Program-made: the position numbers and the translations under genes
Notes under the pieces: model-generated
What the model saw: only the letters and a program-made list of their open reading frames with translations
What the model was told of the DNA's origin: nothing
Databases searched by the model: none
Assembly: GCF_027213715.1 (NCBI RefSeq)
Contig: NZ_JAPWGM010000002.1
Location: 310,001-374,000, forward strand
DNA: 64,000 bases
Direction: 5' to 3'
Origin: Pedobacter punctiformis
Lineage (GTDB): Bacteria > Bacteroidota > Bacteroidia > Sphingobacteriales > Sphingobacteriaceae
In this document: positions 27,283 through 35,578 of the stretch, piece by piece
Numbering within the stretch: position 1 is the stretch's first letter
Layout of the letters: every line of letters starts with the position of its first letter

Positions 27283-28698
27283 ATGGCAAGTAACGAATCA
27301 AAACAATATAAATTAGGAATGATTGGTTTAGGCACAATGGGCCGTAACCTATTATTAAATATGGCTGATAAAGGGTTTTCTGTAACGGGTTATGATAAAG
27401 ATCATAAAATGATTACCAAACTTGAGGAAGAAGGAAAAGCACATCAGCTGGAAGGATTTGATAAAATAGAAGATTTCATTAGTCACCTGCAAACGCCACG
27501 CACTCTAGTTTTGTTGGTTCCGGCAGGGCCTATTGTAGACAGTGTTATTGTAGAATTAAAACCGCTTTTAAGTAAAGGCGACATTATAATTGATAGTGGA
27601 AATTCGCATTTTACGGATACTAACCGTCGTGTTGACGAACTTGAAAAAGACGGCTTACACTTTTTCGGGATGGGTATTTCAGGTGGTGAAGAAGGCGCAC
27701 GTTTTGGCCCAAGTATGATGCCGGGAGGTGACAAAGAAGCTTATAATGTAGTAAAAGATGTTTTTGATGCAATTGCTGCAAAAGTTAACGGCGACCCTTG
27801 TGTTACTTATATCGGCCCGGGTGCATCTGGCCACTTTGTTAAAATGGTTCATAATGGTATCGAATATGCCATTATGGAGTTAATTGCCGAAGTTTATGGT
27901 ATTCTTAAAAATGGTTTAGGTTATTCTAACCAACAGATTTATGAAGTATTTAAAAAATGGAATGAAGGCCGTCTTCAATCTTTTTTATTAGAAATTACAG
28001 CCGAAATTTTTGTCTTTAAAGATACTGAAACTCAAAATGATCTTTTAGATCAGATTAAAGATGAAGCCCGTTCTAAAGGAACCGGTAAATGGACCTCAGA
28101 AGTTTCAATGGAGTTACAATTGCCAATTCCAACCATTAACGAAGCGGTATCTAACCGTGATCTTTCTAAATTTAAAGATTTAAGGGTTTCTTTAGAAAAT
28201 GCTTTTGGTAAAAAAGATACCAAAATTGATGTAACGGTTGATGAACTTGAAAATGCCTTTTATTTCTCTATGATTAGTGCTTATGCACAAGGAATGCATT
28301 TATTGGTACAAGCATCGAAAGAATATCAGTATGATTTAAAATTGCAGGAAATTGCAAAAATCTGGCGTGGTGGTTGTATCATCAGGGCTAAATTTTTAGA
28401 AGATATTTATCAGGCCTACCATAAAAATAATAGTTTAGAGCATTTATTTGCTGATGCTGGTATACAGGAAATTATAAAAAGTACTTTACCAGGTACTCGC
28501 AAAACAGTTTCAGCTTGTGTAAATGCAGGTGTTGGTATTCCGGCTTTTGCTTCTACCCTAACTTACTTTGATACCATTACAACAGGCAGAATGCCATCTA
28601 ATTTAATTCAGGCACAACGTGATTTCTTTGGAGCCCACACTTTTGAACGTGTTGATCAATCTGGTGTTTTCCATGCGGACTGGAATAAATTATCTTAA
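27283..28698 (+). CDS. gnd: 6-phosphogluconate dehydrogenase, decarboxylating
   Basis: This enzyme oxidises 6-phosphogluconate to ribulose-5-phosphate with release of CO2 and NAD(P)H, the third step of the oxidative pentose phosphate pathway. The Rossmann motif GMIGLGTMGRNL (13-24), GMGISGGEEGARFGPSMMPGG (substrate loop), ASGHFVKMVHNGIEYAIMEL (catalytic lysine) and IIRAKFLEDI are all conserved. At 471 residues it has the full-length, long-type GND form. Next comes zwf, 28 bp downstream, so the two are very likely cotranscribed. Confidence 0.95.
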   Translation: MASNESKQYKLGMIGLGTMGRNLLLNMADKGFSVTGYDKDHKMITKLEEEGKAHQLEGFDKIEDFISHLQTPRTLVLLVPAGPIVDSVIVELKPLLSKGDIIIDSGNSHFTDTNRRVDELEKDGLHFFGMGISGGEEGARFGPSMMPGGDKEAYNVVKDVFDAIAAKVNGDPCVTYIGPGASGHFVKMVHNGIEYAIMELIAEVYGILKNGLGYSNQQIYEVFKKWNEGRLQSFLLEITAEIFVFKDTETQNDLLDQIKDEARSKGTGKWTSEVSMELQLPIPTINEAVSNRDLSKFKDLRVSLENAFGKKDTKIDVTVDELENAFYFSMISAYAQGMHLLVQASKEYQYDLKLQEIAKIWRGGCIIRAKFLEDIYQAYHKNNSLEHLFADAGIQEIIKSTLPGTRKTVSACVNAGVGIPAFASTLTYFDTITTGRMPSNLIQAQRDFFGAHTFERVDQSGVFHADWNKLS

Positions 28699-28726
28699 AA
28701 TTAGATTCACAACCCTATAAAATAAA

Positions 28727-30241
28727 ATGAAAACCAAAACCGAGTTAAATCCAACAATATTTGTAATATTTGGTGGTACAGGTGATTTAAATAAAAGAAA
28801 ATTAGCTCCTGCCCTATACAACTTATTTATAGAAGGCTATATGCCTGAAAAATTTGCTGTAATAGGCACAGGAAGAACCGAATTTACAGATGAGAGTTAC
28901 AAAGGTGCGCTTGAGGATGCTGTTAATGAATTTTCCCGCACCGGAAAGGTTAAAAAAGATAAATGGGAAGAATTTGGCAATACCATCCATTACTGCCCTA
29001 CCGATTTTGCACAGCCAAAAACATTTGAAAACTTAAAAACTGCTGTAGAAAAATATCAAAAAGAATACGGAGCTGAAACGCAGGTGATTTTTTATCTTGC
29101 TGTAGCACCAAATTTCTTCCCGGTGATTGCAGAATGCCTGCAAAAATATAAATTAACGCAAAACGAAGACAATAGCCGTATTGTAATTGAAAAACCTTTT
29201 GGCCATGATTTAGAATCAGCAAAAGAACTTAATGCCTTATTACGTAATATCTTTACCGAGAAACAAATTTATCGTATCGATCATTACTTGGGTAAGGAAA
29301 CGGTTCAAAATATGATGGCTTTCCGTTTTGCAAATGCATTGTTCGAGCCACTTTGGAATAGGTCTTATATCGATCATGTTCAAATTTCAGTGACCGAACA
29401 ATTGGGTGTAGGAGATCGCGGTGGTTATTATGAAGGTGCAGGTGCTTTAAGAGATATGATTCAAAATCACCTTTTACAATTGCTATGCTTAATTGGAATG
29501 GAAGCACCGATTAATTTCGATGCCGATGAAATCCGCAACCGTAAAGTGGAGGTTTTAAAAGCCATGCGTCCTTTCTCTCCTGAAGATATCCGTTTCAATA
29601 CCGTTCGCGGTCAATATAGCAAAGGTTGGGTTGAAGGTAAAGAAGTACCTGGCTACCGTCAGGAAACCAGTGTTGATCCTCATTCTAATACAGAAACTTT
29701 TGCCGCAGTTAAATTCCACATCGACAACTGGAGATGGCAGGGCATTCCATTTTATTTGAGAACAGGAAAACGCCTGAATCAGACTTCGTCATTAATTACC
29801 ATTCAGTTCAGAGATGTGCCTCACCAGATTTTTTCTTCAGGCGTAACTGAAAACTGGCAACAAAACCGCCTGGTTATTAGTATTCAGCCTGAAATGAGCA
29901 TTCGTATGCAGGTACAAGCCAAAAGACCGGGTTTAGATATGGTTTTAAATCCTGTTGATATGGTGTTCGATTACAAAGGCACTTACGATAGCGATACCCC
30001 AGAGGCATACGAAACCTTATTATTGGATGCAATGATGGGTGATCAAACCTTATTTATGCGTGGCGATCAGGTAGAAGCTGCCTGGGAATTGGTTATGCCA
30101 ATTTTAAATACCTGGGAAAGCAAAAAATCAATCAACTTCCCTAACTACCCTGCTGATAGCTGGGGACCAGAAGAAGCTGAGGCCTTAATTGCAAGAGATG
30201 GTTTCCATTGGTTTAATTTACCGCTAAAGAATAAAGATTAA
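28727..30241 (+). CDS. zwf: Glucose-6-phosphate dehydrogenase
   Basis: This enzyme oxidises glucose-6-phosphate to 6-phosphogluconolactone, the first step of the oxidative pentose phosphate pathway. The nucleotide-binding GGTGDLNKRKLAPALYNL (near residues 16-33), EKPFGHDL and the substrate/active-site motif RIDHYLGKETVQNMMAFRFAN (about 184-204) are standard. At 504 residues it is of normal length. It follows gnd by 28 bp. A repeat-bearing gap of 184 bp then separates it from pgl. Confidence 0.95.
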   Translation: MKTKTELNPTIFVIFGGTGDLNKRKLAPALYNLFIEGYMPEKFAVIGTGRTEFTDESYKGALEDAVNEFSRTGKVKKDKWEEFGNTIHYCPTDFAQPKTFENLKTAVEKYQKEYGAETQVIFYLAVAPNFFPVIAECLQKYKLTQNEDNSRIVIEKPFGHDLESAKELNALLRNIFTEKQIYRIDHYLGKETVQNMMAFRFANALFEPLWNRSYIDHVQISVTEQLGVGDRGGYYEGAGALRDMIQNHLLQLLCLIGMEAPINFDADEIRNRKVEVLKAMRPFSPEDIRFNTVRGQYSKGWVEGKEVPGYRQETSVDPHSNTETFAAVKFHIDNWRWQGIPFYLRTGKRLNQTSSLITIQFRDVPHQIFSSGVTENWQQNRLVISIQPEMSIRMQVQAKRPGLDMVLNPVDMVFDYKGTYDSDTPEAYETLLLDAMMGDQTLFMRGDQVEAAWELVMPILNTWESKKSINFPNYPADSWGPEEAEALIARDGFHWFNLPLKNKD

Positions 30242-30282
30242 ATGGTACAATAATTCTATATGGATAATCTATATAGAATAAT

Positions 30283-30392
30283 CGTCATTGCGAGGCACGA
30301 AGCAATCTGATTTGTACGATGAATTAGATTAAAAGTTATGTGATATAAGCGTCCACCAAAGTAGTAGGATTGCTTCGTGCCTGGCAATGACG
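30283..30392. repeat. Inverted pair of a dispersed 26-bp repeat between zwf and pgl
   Basis: The left arm, CGTCATTGCGAGGCACGAAGCAATCT without its final base shown here as a run, lies at 30283-30308. The right arm at 30367-30392 is its reverse complement with one clear mismatch. The same unit recurs at 60342-60367. It resembles the GTCATTGCGAGG-type repeats dispersed in many genomes. Flanking it, ATTCTATAT and ATATAGAAT (30252-30278) form a smaller inverted repeat. It may act as a processing or attenuation hairpin in the zwf-pgl message. Confidence 0.8.
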
Positions 30393-30425
30393 AATACAAC
30401 TTAGTAAAGCATTAAAAATTTTAAA

Positions 30426-31151
30426 ATGAATTTACTTATTTATAAAACATTAGAAGAGTTAAATCAGGATTTAGCAGATTACGTAATCAAAATTGCAGAA
30501 ATGGCAATTGAGGAAAATGATCGCTTTAATTTTGTATTAACCGGTGGAAATTCTCCAAAAGCGCTTTACAACTTTTTGGCCACGGAGTGCAAAGACAGAA
30601 TTGATTGGGAAAAAGTATATTTCTTTTTTGGTGATGAGCGCAATGTACCAGCTGACGATGCCAATTACAATGGTTTAATGGCGAAAAAAGCTTTATTTGA
30701 AGGTTTAGGAACTGCTGAAGATCATATTTTTTATATCGATACAAATTTAGCACCGGAAAAAGCAGCAATTGAGTATAAAAAAGCTTTGGATAAACACTTT
30801 GAAGGCAGTGATATTGTTTTTGATTTAATTCTTTTAGGCATGGGTGATGATGCGCATACAGCTTCTATTTTCCCGCACACCTCTTTGGTTAAGGATGAAG
30901 AAGCAACCGTTGCAGCTGTATTTGTCGAAAAATTAAATACATACCGCATCAGTCTTACGGCCCCATTAATTAACAAAGCAGAAAACATTGCTTTTCTGGT
31001 ATTTGGCGAAGGTAAAGCCGAAGCACTAAAACATGTTATTGGCGATGAGCAGAAAGATGTAGATACTTATCCATCACAATTAATTGATCCTATTGATGGT
31101 AAATTAACCTGGTTTGTTGATGAAGCCGCAACCAAATTGTTAGAAAATTAA
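30426..31151 (+). CDS. pgl: 6-phosphogluconolactonase
   Basis: It hydrolyses 6-phosphogluconolactone to 6-phosphogluconate, the second step of the pathway, between Zwf and Gnd. This is the DevB/Pgl type (not the beta-propeller type). FVLTGGNSPKALYNFLA, VYFFFGDERNVPADDANYNG (substrate-binding segment) and DLILLGMGDDAHTASIFPHT (catalytic histidine region) are clear. At 241 residues it is of normal length. It is probably read from the gnd-zwf promoter through the repeat-bearing gap, and it ends 10 bp before the next small gene. Confidence 0.94.
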   Translation: MNLLIYKTLEELNQDLADYVIKIAEMAIEENDRFNFVLTGGNSPKALYNFLATECKDRIDWEKVYFFFGDERNVPADDANYNGLMAKKALFEGLGTAEDHIFYIDTNLAPEKAAIEYKKALDKHFEGSDIVFDLILLGMGDDAHTASIFPHTSLVKDEEATVAAVFVEKLNTYRISLTAPLINKAENIAFLVFGEGKAEALKHVIGDEQKDVDTYPSQLIDPIDGKLTWFVDEAATKLLEN

Positions 31152-31161
31152 TAAAAAGACA

Positions 31162-31524
31162 ATGTCTGAAGGATTAGATTTATCAGGCTTGTTAAATGGA
31201 AAAACGGAATATGCGTTATCGCTATTCCGTTTTTTTATTACTGAATTTGAAAAGGTCGGTAAAATTAATCTGCAATCTACCAAAAGCATGATTGCTATTG
31301 AAGGCCTGCATAAAATGGCTTATTTAACACAGGTTGGCAAAAATTTTATTCATGTTGTCTTTCAGTTCGACAGACCTTATGAAGATAATTTATGTTTCAT
31401 AAAAATTGCTCAGGTTCCAAATACCAATCAATTTAATCATCATTTAAGAATTTATTTTAAAGAAGATATCAATGATGAAGTTAAAAGCTTTATGAAAATG
31501 GCTTACAGTTATAAGAACAATTAA
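31162..31524 (+). CDS. Small conserved-type protein, DUF5655-like
   Basis: A 120-residue cytoplasmic protein with no signal or membrane segment. The pattern LLNGKTEYALSLFRFFITEFEKVGKINLQSTKSMIAI, then FIHVVFQF and HHLRIYFKEDINDEVKSFMKMAY, is reminiscent of DUF5655 (a short alpha/beta fold found alone or at the end of nucleases and transporters). I would not insist on this. It starts 10 bp after pgl, so it probably shares that transcript. The function is unknown. Confidence 0.6.
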   Translation: MSEGLDLSGLLNGKTEYALSLFRFFITEFEKVGKINLQSTKSMIAIEGLHKMAYLTQVGKNFIHVVFQFDRPYEDNLCFIKIAQVPNTNQFNHHLRIYFKEDINDEVKSFMKMAYSYKNN

Positions 31525-31625
31525 TATAGCTTTCAAAAGTTCGAAGCATATTTTGATAAATTCCCAAACGTCTAGAAAAGCTTCTTTTTCTAAATATCAT
31601 GTAATATATAATAGTTTTCTTTATT

Positions 31626-32273
31626 TTAGGATAGCAAATAACCACCTGCGATCTTAAGCTTACCATTAATTGATCTCCACATATTTGGCACAAACGATTG
31701 ATTATTAATAATCTCATCTTCTTTTTCAAATGAAGTTACCCCATCCGTAATAACAGAAACATATCCTTCTGGCAATTTAGTAAACATATGCTCATCACTA
31801 TGTCCATGTAATAATGTCAATCCAAAATCTTCTTTTGCAAGATTATTCAAAATGTCCTTTTTGTCATCTAATTCTTTAATTACTGAATCATAGTCTAACT
31901 TTGGAGCTTTAAAAGCTTCACCGATTTTTCCCTTTTGATGTGTACAATGCCTGCATTTTGCTTCATGCCCAGTACAATGCCTACATGTTGCAGTCTTGCC
32001 GTGATCACATTTTGAATCTTTTCCGTTTTTGTTTCCAAACCATGCAACCGGTTTGGCATCATTCAAAACATCGTCTTCCTTTTTACCGACTGAAACTACT
32101 AAATCTTTTTCAGTCTGTGAATAACCTTCAAGCATTGGCTTGACCGTATTTCCATCTACATAAACAGGAATATATAATCCATAGTCACTCCCATTTAAAG
32201 AATCTAAATGTTCTTTTAATTTTCCTGAATTAATTTTTTCAATTAACTCTTGTACTTTTTTTTCTAGTGGCAT
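31626..32273 (-). CDS. Unknown protein with tandem CRHC zinc-ribbon-like repeats
   Basis: I prefer the ATG at 32273, which gives 215 residues (MPLEKKVQELIEKINSG). The frame stays open a further 210 bp upstream to an ATG at 32483. That extra stretch overlaps an inverted-repeat element and reads like non-coding sequence. Residues 1-80 are an alpha/beta region. Residues 89-112 hold CDHG, CRHCTGH and CRHCTH, a compact Cys/His array that could bind two zinc ions. Residues 125-215 form a globular domain (FGLTLLHGHSDEHMFTKLPEGYVSVI). No family is recognised, and no partner is evident in the neighbourhood. Confidence 0.6.
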   Translation of the reverse strand: MPLEKKVQELIEKINSGKLKEHLDSLNGSDYGLYIPVYVDGNTVKPMLEGYSQTEKDLVVSVGKKEDDVLNDAKPVAWFGNKNGKDSKCDHGKTATCRHCTGHEAKCRHCTHQKGKIGEAFKAPKLDYDSVIKELDDKKDILNNLAKEDFGLTLLHGHSDEHMFTKLPEGYVSVITDGVTSFEKEDEIINNQSFVPNMWRSINGKLKIAGGYLLS

Positions 32274-32420
32274 AGCAGTCTTTTTAGTTAGAAATATTAA
32301 TCTAAATTCCCTAAATATTAAAGCTTTGTCAATACCACTCATGGGGTATTTGAATAAATATTTTCTTAAAAAGAACGGTAGAATAATAATCAGCGTATTC
32401 GGATGACCGCTTATTAAAAC

Positions 32421-32502
32421 AAAAAGCGGAATATGATCAATGTACTGCTCCCAGAAAGCGTCTAACTTTTTGGGGCATTGCATAATTGCAATTCCGCTTT
32501 TT
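32421..32502. repeat. Long-range 12-bp inverted repeat downstream of ppx
   Basis: AAAAAGCGGAAT at 32421-32432 and its perfect complement ATTCCGCTTTTT at 32491-32502 enclose a 58-base interior. The interior holds a second short pairing (CAATG with CATTG). On the minus strand the second arm is followed by GTTTTAATAA, so it could act as a ppx terminator. The large loop is unusual for that, and a small element or RNA remnant is the alternative. Confidence 0.55.
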
Positions 32503-32531
32503 ATAGGTGAATTTTAAATATTATAAAAGAA

Positions 32532-33422
32532 TTACTCTACATTTCCTAAATTCTCTTCAATCAATAACTTAATAATTCCATCAGCCATGCCTACTTTAGG
32601 CACATAAATTTGTTTAATCCCGGTCCATTTCATTAAGGTTAAATAGATTTCACATGCCGGAATAATTACATCCGCACGGTCAGGATTCAAACCCAAATCG
32701 TTTATGCGTTCTTTTAATGAATAACTAGTTAAACGGTTATACATTGCATTTAACTTTTGAAGCGAAAGCGGCGCATTTTCCTTTTCATCAGACATCCGGA
32801 AAAGTTTATTGATGTTACCACCCGTTCCAATTCCGGCAAGCTGCTTATAGCCTTTGGTATTTTCTTTTACCCAAACTTTCATCTCCTCCCAGGTTTCTTC
32901 TTTATCCTGATTATCGAGCATACGGATGGTACCAATATTAAATGATCTTGAGGCCTCAGGCACCCCTTTTACAAAAACAGAAAGTTCTGTACTGCCGCCA
33001 CCAACATCAATATATAAATAGGTTTTATTTTCATCAAGATCCTCTTCTATATGGTTGGCATAAATGATATTTGCCTCACGCTGCCCCTCAATAATTTCAA
33101 GATCAAGGTCAGTTTCTGCTTTAATTAATTTTACAATTTCGCTTCCGTTTTGTGCTTCACGCATAGCCGAAGTTGCACAGGCTAAATATTCTGAAACATT
33201 ATAAACATCCATCAAATTTTTAAAAGCCGTCATTGTTTTAACTAATTCTGACGATTTTCTGGCGGAAATATTTTGATTTAAAAAAGCATCGTCACCCAAA
33301 CGAAGTGGCACCCTGATTAATGTATTTTTTTTGTATTTGTATTTTCCGTCTTGTTTACTGATATCAGCGATGAGTAACCTCACGGCGTTCGAACCGATAT
33401 CTATGGCAGCGTATCGTAACAT
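32532..33422 (-). CDS. ppx: Exopolyphosphatase of the Ppx/GppA family
   Basis: A 296-residue member of the ASKHA-fold Ppx/GppA family. It should trim phosphate from polyphosphate ends and may also hydrolyse pppGpp. The phosphate-1 motif AAIDIGSNAVRLLIAD (5-20), the acidic loop EGQREANIIYANHIEE and the phosphate-2 motif YIDVGGGSTELSVF (about 137-150) are clear. It is the short form, without the C-terminal HD domain of the E. coli enzyme, as is usual in Bacteroidota. The start codon lies 1 bp after the stop of ppk1, so the two opposing enzymes are made from one message. Confidence 0.93.
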   Translation of the reverse strand: MLRYAAIDIGSNAVRLLIADISKQDGKYKYKKNTLIRVPLRLGDDAFLNQNISARKSSELVKTMTAFKNLMDVYNVSEYLACATSAMREAQNGSEIVKLIKAETDLDLEIIEGQREANIIYANHIEEDLDENKTYLYIDVGGGSTELSVFVKGVPEASRSFNIGTIRMLDNQDKEETWEEMKVWVKENTKGYKQLAGIGTGGNINKLFRMSDEKENAPLSLQKLNAMYNRLTSYSLKERINDLGLNPDRADVIIPACEIYLTLMKWTGIKQIYVPKVGMADGIIKLLIEENLGNVE

Positions 33423-33423
33423 A

Positions 33424-35481
33424 TTATTGATGCTTGGTTTTTAGGTAGTTATAAATATCAATTTGCGCCCGTATTTTTTTACTTAATCTGTTTTTATGAT
33501 ATTTATTATTGTTTAAAGAATTAATTTGACGCGATTTGGTATTGTCCTGCAATTGCAAATCGATGATGTCCTGTATCTCCTGCTTAACATCAGGGTCAAG
33601 CACTGGAAAACCAACCTCTACACGGTGTTCAAAATTCCGGCTCATTAAATCAGCCGAAGAAAGGTACATATCGTTTTTTGCGTTATTACTGAAAATATAA
33701 ACCCTTGCATGTTCCAAAAATTTATCAATAATGCTAATGGCAGTAATGTTTTCGCTAAAGCCTTTTACGCCAGGCACCAAACAACAAATTCCTCTGATAA
33801 TTAACTGAATTTTAACGCCTGCATTACTGGCTTCATAAAGTTTTGCAATAATGCCTTCATCAGCGAGGCTATTTACTTTTAATAAAATATAGGCAAGTTT
33901 TCCTTGTTTAGCGTTGCGGATTTCGCGGTTTATAAAACTCACTAGTTTAGATCTGCTTTCCAGCGGAGAAACAATTAAGTGTTTAAACCCTTTCGTAACT
34001 GTACGTTTGCTCAATGCATCAAAAAGCTTAACCAAATCGTTGGTTATTTCTTTTTTGGCTGTAAAAATACTATGGTCGCAATATAAACCAGCAGTTTTCT
34101 CATTAAAATTACCCGTAGCTAAGTTTGCATAATAAACCGGTTTATCTTTTTCTATTCGCTTAACTAAACAGATTTTTGAGTGTACTTTATAATCCGTTAA
34201 GCCATAATTTACCTTAACCCCTTCTTCCATTAGGCGGCCAGTCCAAAATATATTGGCCTGCTCGTCAAAACGTGCTTTCAATTCCAGTAAAACTGAAACA
34301 TTTTTACCGTTTTTAGCGGCATTAATCAATGCATTAATTACTTTCGAATTTTCAGCAAGTCGATATAATGTAATTTGTATTTCTGTAACTTTCGGATCAA
34401 TCGCGGCTTCCCGAAGGAAAAGAATAATATAATCGTAAGATTGATACGGCAAATTAACCAGGTAATCGCGGTGTGCAATCTTATTGAAAATACTTTCTGT
34501 ACGGTGTAAACCGTGTACTTTTAAAGGCACATTAGGTGTATATTCCAGGTTTTTACCGCCGACATTCGGAAAGGAAATAAAATCACCAAACTTGTGGTAT
34601 CTGTTGCCGGGGATTAAACTTTCTGCTTCCAGTTTGAGTTTGTTAACCAACACTGTTAACATATTCAGCGGCATAGCCGAATCGTAAAGTAAACGCATGG
34701 GTTTACCCTTTTTTCGCTTTTCTAAACTGCTTTTTAAATCTTCTATAAATTTATCGTTGATGTTTTTATCAATATCCAGCTCCGCATCGCGGGTTAACTG
34801 AATTGAATAGGCTTCCAGATGATCATAAGTAAATACGTAGAAAATATCGTCCAAACTGTAACGAATAATATCTTCTGCCAAAATGATAAATTTTAAATCA
34901 TTTGTTTCGGGTAAAACCAAAAACCTTGGCAAACTTGGCGGAATTTCAATCAGCGCATATTTTTCTTTAACCTTATTGTCCTTTCGGGATAATTTCACAA
35001 AGAAATATAAATAGCGGTCTTTTAACTCCGGAAAAGGTTTATCCATATCCAGCATAATCGGAACCAGATTGGATAAAATCTTATCCCTGAAATGATTTCT
35101 TACAAACTCACCCCTGCTTACATTCAGCTGGGTATCATTTAAAATAAAAATACGGTTTTGGGCAAGTTCGTTTATTAAAGTCGCCTGGAAAAGCTGATCG
35201 AATTTACGTTCTTGTTTGACAACTATATTTTTAATTTCATTAAGAATCTTTTTCGGATTAAAGCCAAGCAACGCTTTTGCTTTTTCATTAAGGTTTGTCA
35301 ACCGCGTCATGGTGGCTACACGCACACGATAAAACTCTTCCAGATTGGAAGAAAATATAGAAAGAAATTTTATCCGCTCAATTAGTGGCACGCTTTCATC
35401 AGCAGCTTCCTGAAGTACACGTTCATTAAAATATAACCAACTGATTTCGCGATTAAAAAATGGAATCCTCTTTTTGCTCAT
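33424..35481 (-). CDS. ppk1: Polyphosphate kinase 1
   Basis: It polymerises the gamma-phosphate of ATP into long-chain polyphosphate, and runs in reverse too. The four PPK1 domains are present: FFNREISWLYFNERVLQEA at the N-terminus, the middle head domain with PYQSYDYIILFLREAAIDPKV, then the two phospholipase-D-like C domains. The autophosphorylated histidine is in YKVHSKICLV, and the second active-site histidine is near NFEHRVEVGFPVLD. At 685 residues it is normal. It is transcribed ahead of ppx and preceded by the terminator of the histone-like gene. Confidence 0.95.
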   Translation of the reverse strand: MSKKRIPFFNREISWLYFNERVLQEAADESVPLIERIKFLSIFSSNLEEFYRVRVATMTRLTNLNEKAKALLGFNPKKILNEIKNIVVKQERKFDQLFQATLINELAQNRIFILNDTQLNVSRGEFVRNHFRDKILSNLVPIMLDMDKPFPELKDRYLYFFVKLSRKDNKVKEKYALIEIPPSLPRFLVLPETNDLKFIILAEDIIRYSLDDIFYVFTYDHLEAYSIQLTRDAELDIDKNINDKFIEDLKSSLEKRKKGKPMRLLYDSAMPLNMLTVLVNKLKLEAESLIPGNRYHKFGDFISFPNVGGKNLEYTPNVPLKVHGLHRTESIFNKIAHRDYLVNLPYQSYDYIILFLREAAIDPKVTEIQITLYRLAENSKVINALINAAKNGKNVSVLLELKARFDEQANIFWTGRLMEEGVKVNYGLTDYKVHSKICLVKRIEKDKPVYYANLATGNFNEKTAGLYCDHSIFTAKKEITNDLVKLFDALSKRTVTKGFKHLIVSPLESRSKLVSFINREIRNAKQGKLAYILLKVNSLADEGIIAKLYEASNAGVKIQLIIRGICCLVPGVKGFSENITAISIIDKFLEHARVYIFSNNAKNDMYLSSADLMSRNFEHRVEVGFPVLDPDVKQEIQDIIDLQLQDNTKSRQINSLNNNKYHKNRLSKKIRAQIDIYNYLKTKHQ

Positions 35482-35482
35482 T

Positions 35483-35516
35483 TAAAAAAATAAAAATCCC
35501 TGCATAAACAGGGATG
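35483..35516 (-). terminator. Rho-independent terminator
   Basis: On the minus strand ATCCCTG-TTTATG-CAGGGAT is followed by TTTTTATTTTTTT. It sits after the histone H1-like gene and before ppk1. Confidence 0.85.
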
Positions 35517-35578
35517 CTCAAAGCTGCATATTAATTTGTTAAATTGATGTTAATTCATCGACATTAATATTAACAAAT

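Noticed and set aside
32274..32483. N-terminal extension of the CRHC protein to an upstream ATG
   Set aside because: It would put 70 extra residues over an inverted-repeat element. The extra sequence has no recognisable fold, and the MPLEKK start gives a natural cytoplasmic protein.
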